Of a stretch of DNA of 13,194 nucleotides, positions 1-4,872 are shown piece after piece (the first letter of the stretch is position 1; every line of letters begins with the position of its first letter). Origin of the DNA: an uncultured Clostridium sp. GTDB taxonomy: Bacteria; Bacillota; Clostridia; TANB77; CAG-508. The stretch is taken from the NCBI GenBank assembly GCA_900555615.1, contig USMB01000041.1, positions 1 to 13,194 of the forward strand, read 5' to 3'. The notes below the pieces were generated by a model that saw only the letters and a program-made list of their open reading frames with translations, searched no databases and was not told the DNA's origin. Made by a program: the position numbers and the translations under genes.

Positions 1-72
1 TATTAGGGGGTATTTTGTTGTCAAAGTTCATTTTTCATTTATTACAGGATGCTTTATACAGAAATATATTTT

Positions 73-101
73 ATTATACCATAAAATCCCTTTATTTGCA
101 A
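73..101 (-). promoter_or_regulatory. Sigma-A-type promoter reading out of the left edge
   Basis: On the minus strand, TTGCAA (96-101) is followed after exactly 17 nt by a perfect TATAAT (73-78). No coding sequence starts between it and the left end of the window, so it should drive a gene beyond position 1. It lies about 80 nt downstream of a second promoter candidate (157-185). The match is strong, but AT-rich DNA yields chance matches. Confidence 0.55.
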
Positions 102-156
102 TAAACATAAATAAGTTTTCAAATTATCTTAAAATCTTTCATTTAATCAAATCTTT

Positions 157-185
157 TTTATATTTGTTTATCAATTTTCTTCCAA
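157..185 (-). promoter_or_regulatory. Promoter in left copy of the terminator-promoter module
   Basis: On the minus strand, TTGGAA (180-185), a 17-nt spacer, and TATAAA (157-162). It follows directly after the terminator of the ADP-ribosyltransferase gene and occupies the same place in its repeat copy as the promoter at 1661-1689 does in the other copy. It reads toward the left edge, so its gene lies outside the window. The region from 1 to 274 otherwise shows no gene. Confidence 0.4.
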
Positions 186-248
186 TATTTTCCGTAAATT
201 AACTACCAAAAAAACAGATGACAATATTCTCATCTTCTGCTTTCTCTT
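180..248 (-). repeat. Terminator-promoter module, left copy
   Basis: This stretch is a diverged direct copy of 1684-1750. Read on the minus strand, the first 39 nt (AAGAGAAAGCAGA onward, through the hairpin to the T-run) match the other copy at about 36 positions. After a variable stretch, both copies share TTAC and GAAAATATTG and end at a -35-like hexamer. The distance from repeat start to that hexamer is nearly the same in both (63 versus 61 nt). The two copies bracket the ADP-ribosyltransferase gene. Confidence 0.7.
208..239 (-). terminator. Terminator of the ADP-ribosyltransferase gene
   Basis: On the minus strand, AGATGA (230-235 on plus) pairs with TCATCT (216-221) around an 8-nt loop and is followed by G and seven Ts (208-214). 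It lies about 35 nt past the stop of the gene ending at 275. The stem is short, but the T-run is strong and the sister copy at 1712-1741 has a better stem with the same layout. Confidence 0.65.
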
Positions 249-274
249 ACTAATCTTCATATTTAACCAACTCA

Positions 275-1618
275 TCAGTGCTCTAGTTGTTGATTGTGTG
301 GTAATGATTGATTTTTCTGTTCTTCTTTTTTCCTATATTTTTCCCCTATTTCACTTTGAATTTTTTGTTGGTTCTTTTTATCATCTGGCTCTAATTTCCA
401 AGATTCCCCTTCTTTGTGTTGTTTTGTACTACTTAATTGATTCGTTAATTGCTTATCTTTTCTTCCTTTTAAAAATCTTGCCCTAATTTGATTAAAAAAT
501 CTCGAAAATATATTTTGTTTAGTTGGTAAATTAGTAGAACTTGTACTCTGCCTATAATCCTGGCTTTTTGCTTGCTCTTGAGTTTGTTCAATTTCTTTAT
601 AACATTCTCTATCTTTACTCAAACATAGAGCCTGTAGCACATTCTTTGTTCTACCATTTTTATCAGTAATTCTAGTTTGAACACCTGTTATATACAAATC
701 ATTAGGATTTAATAACACTTCTTGTTCTGTCTTGTCATAAGCAGATAATTCTGCTATATATGCTCCTCTGGTTCCTTGAGGCACATAAATCTCAAAAACA
801 GTATCATAATCATCTAAAGATGCAAAAGAAGAATCATATAATGGTGATGTACTTGTTTGACCTTTATTACTAATTGTTTTTCCTAACAAACACCTAAGAT
901 CCTCTCCCTTTTCTAATCCTTTTTCTAAATAACTACTTTTTACTGCTCTATACAATTTCATTGGTTTAACTAAATGTGTTTTTGATAATCCTCCTTCTAA
1001 TTCTGCAATTGTTTCATCTATATGCGTACATCTATATATTGACTGCATTGCACTTCTTACACTAACACGAGCATTCTGCTTAAATCCCATTTGTTCCATA
1101 TATTTGTTAGCAATATCATAATTACTATGTAACGGAGATTGATAATCTGCATTTTGCACAAATTGTTTCATCTTTTCTATATCAGCCTCTGAAACATCTC
1201 TGCCCTTTAATGCTTCAGTTAAATCCGTTATTATTTGTTTCCTTATTGTTTCTTTAGATTTTCCCCTCTTAATACCTAGTATCATATTACTTCCAATTGA
1301 ATATTGATATATTGCTTTTGCATTATTTACTGTTAAATTTCTTTTATCTAACATTTTCTCAAATTGTTGTATTTTATCTACAGGTATCCCTTGTCCTTGT
1401 AGTTCTTCCATTGTATATCCATCAGATAATTTTTCAAGAACATCTCCATGCTTTTTTATGCCTCCATATGCACTCTCCAAATCTTTTTCTGTGTCATAAC
1501 TTTCATAATCACCATTTATTATTCGTTCTATTTCTTTCTGAGAAATACCTTGGATCTGTAGCATAGTTGTTATTTGTTTTTTTTGCTCTTCCGACATATG
1601 TAATTGTTCTATTCTCAT
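275..1618 (-). CDS. ADP-ribosyltransferase exoenzyme-domain protein (R-S-E clade)
   Basis: This 447-residue protein carries the three signatures of arginine-type ADP-ribosyltransferases, which transfer ADP-ribose from NAD+ to a target protein. They are LYR with R224, the STS motif at 256-258 (after GKT..NKGQT), and the ExE pair E298/E300 in EQEVLLNPNDLY. Order and spacing fit the ADPrib_exo_Tox family, with the domain at about 185-335. Residues 1-180 are helical and unrecognised. Residues 340-447 are Q/K/E-rich and probably disordered, with one basic amphipathic stretch near 370-386. No signal peptide or membrane segment is visible, so any export route is unknown. The ATG at 1618 is preceded by GGTGA five to six nt upstream. 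A promoter (1661-1689) and a terminator (208-239) make it a single-gene unit. No immunity gene is seen. The target is unknown: host, competitor, phage and self are all open. The domain call is firm; the toxin role is inference. Confidence 0.85.
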   Translation of the reverse strand: MRIEQLHMSEEQKKQITTMLQIQGISQKEIERIINGDYESYDTEKDLESAYGGIKKHGDVLEKLSDGYTMEELQGQGIPVDKIQQFEKMLDKRNLTVNNAKAIYQYSIGSNMILGIKRGKSKETIRKQIITDLTEALKGRDVSEADIEKMKQFVQNADYQSPLHSNYDIANKYMEQMGFKQNARVSVRSAMQSIYRCTHIDETIAELEGGLSKTHLVKPMKLYRAVKSSYLEKGLEKGEDLRCLLGKTISNKGQTSTSPLYDSSFASLDDYDTVFEIYVPQGTRGAYIAELSAYDKTEQEVLLNPNDLYITGVQTRITDKNGRTKNVLQALCLSKDRECYKEIEQTQEQAKSQDYRQSTSSTNLPTKQNIFSRFFNQIRARFLKGRKDKQLTNQLSSTKQHKEGESWKLEPDDKKNQQKIQSEIGEKYRKKEEQKNQSLPHNQQLEH

Positions 1619-1660
1619 TTTTTCACCATCTTATCCTTTGCATTTTATTTCTTTAAAAAC

Positions 1661-1689
1661 ATTTTATTATATTTTTTTAATTTTTTCAA
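1661..1689 (-). promoter_or_regulatory. Promoter of the ADP-ribosyltransferase gene
   Basis: On the minus strand, TTGAAA (1684-1689), a 17-nt spacer, and TAAAAT (1661-1666). It gives a leader of roughly 35 nt before the ATG at 1618. An overlapping TATAAT (1667-1672) has no -35 at a proper distance. It sits directly after the terminator of the upstream gene, within or at the edge of the repeated module. Confidence 0.45.
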
Positions 1690-1750
1690 TATTTTCAGTA
1701 ATTTTGCCTTCAAAAACAGAGGACAGTATTCTCATCCTCTGCTTTCTCTT
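1684..1750 (-). repeat. Terminator-promoter module, right copy
   Basis: Partner of 180-248. It starts just after the proline-rich gene and contains that gene's terminator. At its end is the -35 hexamer of the ADP-ribosyltransferase promoter. The stem differs from the left copy in both arms, at one position as a compensated pair and elsewhere so as to lengthen pairing, which suggests the hairpin is under selection. Confidence 0.7.
1712..1741 (-). terminator. Terminator of the proline-rich protein gene
   Basis: On the minus strand, CAGAGGA pairs perfectly over 7 bp with TCCTCTG (plus-strand positions 1735-1741 and 1717-1723) around an 11-nt loop. It is followed at once by TTTTT (1712-1716). 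It lies about 30 nt beyond the stop of the gene ending at 1770. Confidence 0.75.
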
Positions 1751-1769
1751 GCAAAACGCTTATTTATTC

Positions 1770-2408
1770 TTAATATTCAAATAATTCACAACTATCATCA
1801 AATCTATCAAAATATTGTCTATTATATTCACTTATATCTCCTCTTGGTCTTGGTGGTCTAGGACCAGGTCCCATTGGAGGTCTCATAGGTGGACGTGGTG
1901 GTCTTGGTGGAGGAGGTGGTGGAGGCCTTGGTGGTCTAAATCCAGGAAAACCTGGTCTACCAATCAATTCTCTTAAAAGCAAAATTCTAATCAAATCATT
2001 TAATCCTGTATTTCTTTGTCTATTTTCACAAGTTCTATCATCTTTAGTGTTTGATGTTCTTGCTGTTTTATCATCTACTTTTTCTGAAGTTCTATTTTGT
2101 TCCAACTCTCTATCTTCAACCGCCAAATAAATCTCTTCAGTCATTTTATCTACTAGTTCTCTTGTCACTTCTCCTCTATTTTCTGAGCAAGCTTTTTGTA
2201 TCATAGGATATATAATGTTATAAATTTCTGGATAACATTTTTCTAATTCTCTAATTTGTATATTGCTCATTGCAGTCGTAGTCATTGACATTGGGGTTTG
2301 GATTGGATCGTAATTATCATAATTATTATAATATGTATTTTGATAATTATTCATAGGTTGATATCCTAATACACTTCTCATGTACTCTTCATATAATGTA
2401 TCATTCAT
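1770..2408 (-). CDS. Proline-rich protein of unknown function, possible spore-surface protein
   Basis: I do not recognise this 212-residue family. The N-terminus (1-45) is rich in Tyr, Asn and Met (LYEEYMRSVLGY, then NYxNxYYNNY). Residues 50-105 form a charged, probably helical segment containing a CYPEIYNIIYP stretch. Residues 105-135 are polar and disordered. Residues 138-149 are hydrophobic (LIRILLLRELIG). Residues 151-190 are a Pro/Arg tract with RPP and PPM units and seven consecutive prolines (162-168). The end is acidic and aromatic. There is no signal peptide or clear membrane span. The ATG has AGGA nine nt upstream. The coat-protein idea rests only on the Tyr/Asn- and Pro-rich composition and a CATATAAT box upstream; other surface or scaffold roles are equally possible. 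Seven prolines in a row would probably need EF-P for efficient translation. Confidence 0.8.
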   Translation of the reverse strand: MNDTLYEEYMRSVLGYQPMNNYQNTYYNNYDNYDPIQTPMSMTTTAMSNIQIRELEKCYPEIYNIIYPMIQKACSENRGEVTRELVDKMTEEIYLAVEDRELEQNRTSEKVDDKTARTSNTKDDRTCENRQRNTGLNDLIRILLLRELIGRPGFPGFRPPRPPPPPPPRPPRPPMRPPMGPGPRPPRPRGDISEYNRQYFDRFDDSCELFEY

Positions 2409-2426
2409 TTAACATCTTCCTTTCTT

Positions 2427-2442
2427 GAAGTATTACTACTTC
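2427..2442 (-). other. Small hairpin in the leader of the proline-rich gene
   Basis: GAAGTA and TACTTC form a perfect 6-bp stem with a 4-nt loop, ending about 18 nt before the start codon and just upstream of the ribosome binding site. It has no T-run, so it is not a terminator. It could affect message stability or could be chance. Confidence 0.3.
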
Positions 2443-2456
2443 TAAAATCATAATAC

Positions 2457-2485
2457 ATTATATGAATTTCGTGCGAAAAAAGTGT
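2457..2485 (-). promoter_or_regulatory. Candidate promoter of the proline-rich gene, mother-cell-like
   Basis: On the minus strand, CATATAAT (2457-2464) lies about 50 nt before the ATG at 2408. It contains TATAAT, but no TTGACA-like hexamer lies 16-18 nt upstream. Instead ACAC (2482-2485) precedes it by 17 nt, resembling the loose sigma-K pattern (AC, then CATAnnnT). The -10 also resembles sigma-E. The -35 side overlaps the murD terminator stem. An alternative is TTCGCA, 16 nt, TATTAT, using sigma-A. Which one is used cannot be decided by eye. Confidence 0.3.
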
Positions 2486-2531
2486 CGGAGAATTTTTTTA
2501 CTATGTAAAAAAATTCTCCGACCCCAAATTA
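2465..2531 (-). repeat. Short interspersed repeat, copy at the 3' end of murD
   Basis: Read on the minus strand, this begins with TAATTTGGGGTCGG, which includes the murD stop codon. It continues as an 18-bp hairpin and ends in TTTTTTCGCA and CGAAATT. The same two end blocks, without the hairpin, occur in inverted orientation at 13153-13190, upstream of rbfA. The layout resembles a small intergenic repeat that supplies a terminator. Confidence 0.5.
2476..2522 (-). terminator. Terminator of murD
   Basis: GTCGGAGAATTTTTTTAC pairs perfectly over 18 bp with its complement (2484-2501 and 2505-2522) around a 3-nt loop. On the minus strand it is followed by AC and then TTTTTT (2476-2481). It begins 7 nt after the murD stop codon. 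It also separates murD from the proline-rich gene. Confidence 0.85.
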
Positions 2532-3938
2532 GCACATCAGATTTACTTTATCTCTAAATTGATCTCCTCTATCATACATATCTTTAAACATATCAAAACT
2601 TGTGCTTGCTGGTGAAAATAACACTACTTGACCTGGTTTAGCTATTCTTTTTGCAGTTTCCAAACTTTGGTCAAATGTATCACACCAATGAATGTCTAAT
2701 TGCTTGTTTTGAGCTTCTAATTCTTTTTTTACTGCATCATATATTTTAGTAGCTGTTTGCCCAATTAGTATTAGGCTACTTACTCCATCTACAATAGGCT
2801 TTCCTATCGGTGTATAATCCAAATTCTTGTCTGCTCCTCCCGCTATTAAAACAATTTCTTTATCTTTAAATGCATTTAATGCAGATATTCCTCTTGTTGG
2901 ACTAGTGCTTGCTGAATCATTGTACCATTCTACTCCATTTAATACACGAACTAATTCTAATCTATGATGTACTCCTGAAAATTCTTTTATTGTTTTTACT
3001 GCATCTTCTACATCAACTAATCCTTTCGTTAACGCTAATGCTGTACACACATTTTGGAAATTATGCATTCCTTTTAATTTTAAATCTTTAGTATCTACAA
3101 TATGTCTTCTTATGCCATCTTCACATTCTTTTATTATTCCATCTTCATCTACTATAAATCCATTTTCAAGTTTTTGCTTACTACTAAATAATATAACTTT
3201 TCCATTTGCCTCATCTTTGCATGCATTTGTAAGCTCATTATCTGCATTTAATACCAATATTCCATCAGCTTTTTGATTTCTAAATATATTTTTCTTTGCA
3301 TCTATGTATTCTTGGTAATCTTTATGTACATTTAAATGATTTGGTGTTATATTTGTAATTGCTGCTATATCAGGACTTATTTTCATTTCCATCAATTGAA
3401 AACTGCTTAATTCCAAAACAATTATATCTTCTGGTTTCATTTCATTTAATTTTGTAAATAATGGTATTCCTATGTTTCCACCTAAATGTACTGTGTAACC
3501 TGAATCTTTTAAAATGTCATATGTCAATGTAGTTGTAGTAGTTTTTCCATCACTTCCTGTAATTCCTATTACTTTACATGGTGCCATTTTCATTAATTGT
3601 TCTATTTCTGTTGTAACTACTGCTCCTCTTTCTTTTTCAGCAACTAATTCTGGTTTTGTAGGCATACAAATTGGTGATCTAAATATTAAATCAAATCCTT
3701 TTAAATTTTCTAAATTTCCTTTTCCTAAATAATATTTAAATCCATACTCTTTTACTTTTTTAAAGATATTCTCATCTAATTTTTCTGTTTCTCTGTCATC
3801 AAATACTGTTACATCAGCTTGTTTATCATGTAAGTAATCTATCAATGGACTATTACTTACTCCAAGTCCTATAATTGCTACTTTTTCTGTTTTTAACTTT
3901 CTTTCAAATTCTTCTAATTTTTTATTTTTATATTCCAT
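2529..3938 (-). CDS. murD: UDP-N-acetylmuramoyl-L-alanine--D-glutamate ligase
   Basis: This cytoplasmic ATP-dependent ligase adds D-glutamate to UDP-MurNAc-L-Ala in peptidoglycan precursor synthesis. The N-terminal Rossmann-like domain has GLGVSNS near residues 24-30. The central Mur ligase domain has the P-loop GITGSDGKTTT (about 125-135, Lys132), LELSSFQL, NITPNHLN (196-203), and GMHNFQN. The C-terminal domain has HRLE, NDSASTSP, GGADKNLDY and SPASTSFDMF. Length is normal (469 residues). I place the start at the ATG at 3938: AGGAGG (3948-3953) is 9 nt upstream of it. A TTG at 3944 would give two more residues but sits only 3 nt from that site. The start overlaps the end of the upstream kinase by 11 nt and the ribosome binding site lies inside the kinase gene, so the two are probably translationally coupled. 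Confidence 0.95.
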   Translation of the reverse strand: MEYKNKKLEEFERKLKTEKVAIIGLGVSNSPLIDYLHDKQADVTVFDDRETEKLDENIFKKVKEYGFKYYLGKGNLENLKGFDLIFRSPICMPTKPELVAEKERGAVVTTEIEQLMKMAPCKVIGITGSDGKTTTTTLTYDILKDSGYTVHLGGNIGIPLFTKLNEMKPEDIIVLELSSFQLMEMKISPDIAAITNITPNHLNVHKDYQEYIDAKKNIFRNQKADGILVLNADNELTNACKDEANGKVILFSSKQKLENGFIVDEDGIIKECEDGIRRHIVDTKDLKLKGMHNFQNVCTALALTKGLVDVEDAVKTIKEFSGVHHRLELVRVLNGVEWYNDSASTSPTRGISALNAFKDKEIVLIAGGADKNLDYTPIGKPIVDGVSSLILIGQTATKIYDAVKKELEAQNKQLDIHWCDTFDQSLETAKRIAKPGQVVLFSPASTSFDMFKDMYDRGDQFRDKVNLMC

Positions 3939-4614
3939 TAACAACAGCCTCCTTCATCTTCTCTAATACCTTTTGAGCTGATTCCTTTGCACTTTTACAT
4001 TCTGTTACATCTATTATTTGCGTTTGAGGATATATTTTATAATATCCTGATTTTTCTTGCAATTCATCTCTTGCTAAAATCATTTCTTTTATCTGCTCTT
4101 TTGGTATTTCTTTATTATATTGCATATATTTTCTATTTGTTCTTTCTTCTATTGAGGCATCTATAAAAAAGTGCTTTGTAACACCTGGATACATTTTTAT
4201 TATATCTCTTGAAGATAATATTATATTATAATTTTTTCTGTATTCATCTATTAAATTTTTTCCAAATTCATAAAGTTGTTCATTTTTAGCAACATTGCTA
4301 ACTTTTGATACTGCCATTGATGCTTTTTTAGATTGTAAATCTTTTTCATCAAGCTTTTTTCCATTCATATAAATTACAGTTTCTCTATCTTCTAATCTTA
4401 CTTCTATTCCTAATTTTTTCATTATTTCAAATGAATCAAGATTTTGCAAATTTTCCATATCTGGCTTTTCTTGCATCATTCCATATACAATTGCCCTATA
4501 TATTTCTCCACCATGCAATATTATTGAATTATCAATTTCATTTAATAATTCTCTACATATTGATGTTTTCCCTGCTCCAACTGTTCCTTCTATTCCTATT
4601 ACTATATTTTCCAT
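3928..4614 (-). CDS. Cytidylate-kinase-like P-loop kinase
   Basis: This 228-residue protein has the length and fold pattern of (d)CMP kinase, which phosphorylates CMP/dCMP using ATP. The Walker A loop is GTVGAGKTS (10-18). GGEIYRA (35-41) lies where Cmk has DTGAMYRA. SSRDI (134-138) matches the Cmk GRDIG block, and FFIDASIEERTNRKY matches its lid region. However, the nucleotide-selecting positions differ. The usual Asp before TG in DTGAMYR is His-Gly-Gly here, and the RDxxDxxR motif reads RDELQEKSG (182-190), losing the second Asp and the last Arg. It may be a paralogue with another substrate, or a divergent Cmk. It has a sigma-A promoter (4644-4672), AGGA before the start, and overlaps murD, which it leads. 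That pairing is not the usual cmk neighbourhood (rpsA, ispH). The family call is firm; the substrate is uncertain. Confidence 0.8.
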   Translation of the reverse strand: MENIVIGIEGTVGAGKTSICRELLNEIDNSIILHGGEIYRAIVYGMMQEKPDMENLQNLDSFEIMKKLGIEVRLEDRETVIYMNGKKLDEKDLQSKKASMAVSKVSNVAKNEQLYEFGKNLIDEYRKNYNIILSSRDIIKMYPGVTKHFFIDASIEERTNRKYMQYNKEIPKEQIKEMILARDELQEKSGYYKIYPQTQIIDVTECKSAKESAQKVLEKMKEAVVNGI

Positions 4615-4643
4615 TTATTTTTTCCTTTCAATAAACTTCATAT

Positions 4644-4672
4644 ATTATATAACTTTCAATGATATTTTACAA
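4644..4672 (-). promoter_or_regulatory. Sigma-A promoter of the kinase-murD operon
   Basis: On the minus strand, TTGTAA (4667-4672), a 17-nt spacer, and perfect TATAAT (4644-4649), about 30 nt before the start at 4614. It is divergent from the plus-strand promoter candidate at 4679-4708, and the two -35 regions are only 6 nt apart. Confidence 0.65.
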
Positions 4673-4678
4673 TATTTT

Positions 4679-4708
4679 TGCATATTTCTTTATTCATTGG
4701 GCAAAATA
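4679..4708 (+). promoter_or_regulatory. Forespore (sigma-G/F)-like promoter of the 27-codon gene
   Basis: TGCATA (4679-4684), a 17-nt spacer, and CAAAATA (4702-4708). Forespore promoters recognised by sigma-G typically have TGMATA, 17-18 nt, CATAMTA; this differs at one or two positions in the -10. No good TTGACA/TATAAT pair is present on this strand in the gap. The assignment is inference from pattern alone. Confidence 0.35.
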
Positions 4709-4726
4709 TTTTCGATAAATTGAAAT

Positions 4727-4733
4727 GGAGGTG
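4727..4733 (+). promoter_or_regulatory. Strong ribosome binding site of the 27-codon gene
   Basis: GGAGGTG, seven nt before the ATG at 4741, is as good as any ribosome binding site in the window. It is the main reason to believe the very short gene downstream is translated. Confidence 0.7.
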
Positions 4734-4740
4734 TTCTTCT

Positions 4741-4824
4741 ATGTCAGAAAAAAATAATAAACAAAACAAAAATAATAACAAAAATAGCGAAAATAACAAC
4801 AATCAAAAAAATAACAATAAATAG
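4741..4824 (+). CDS. 27-residue Asn/Lys-rich peptide
   Basis: This tiny gene is the only one seen on the plus strand. The product starts MSEKNNKQNK and consists only of Met1, Asn, Lys, Ser, Glu and Gln, with Asn and Lys dominating. There is no hydrophobic residue after Met1 and no membrane segment, so it should be soluble and unfolded, with net positive charge. Support is a near-ideal ribosome binding site, its own promoter candidate (4679-4708), and a 12-bp hairpin 16 nt after the stop. It lies divergent from the kinase-murD operon and convergent with clpX. Given the sigma-G-like promoter, a minor small acid-soluble-like spore peptide is one possibility, but it matches no family I recognise. 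AT-rich DNA easily encodes Asn/Lys runs, so a chance reading frame is not excluded. Confidence 0.5.
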   Translation: MSEKNNKQNKNNNKNSENNNNQKNNNK

Positions 4825-4839
4825 TTATTAAAAATATTA

Positions 4840-4869
4840 AAGCTCTATGTGTTTATTCACATAGAGCTT
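4840..4869. terminator. Hairpin between the convergent small gene and clpX
   Basis: AAGCTCTATGTG and CACATAGAGCTT form a perfect 12-bp stem with a 6-nt loop. It starts 16 nt after the stop of the plus-strand small gene and lies 4 nt after the clpX stop. On the minus strand it is followed by TAATATTTTT, and on the plus strand by a weaker T-rich stretch. It most likely terminates clpX and probably serves both genes. Confidence 0.75.
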
Positions 4870-4872
4870 ATC

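Noticed and set aside
1667..1672. TATAAT as the -10 for the ADP-ribosyltransferase gene
   Set aside because: With the TTGAAA at 1684-1689 the spacer would be only about 11-12 nt; the overlapping TAAAAT gives 17 nt.
3939..3944. TTG start for murD, two codons upstream of the ATG
   Set aside because: AGGAGG lies only 3 nt from the TTG but 9 nt from the ATG, so the ATG at 3938 is preferred.
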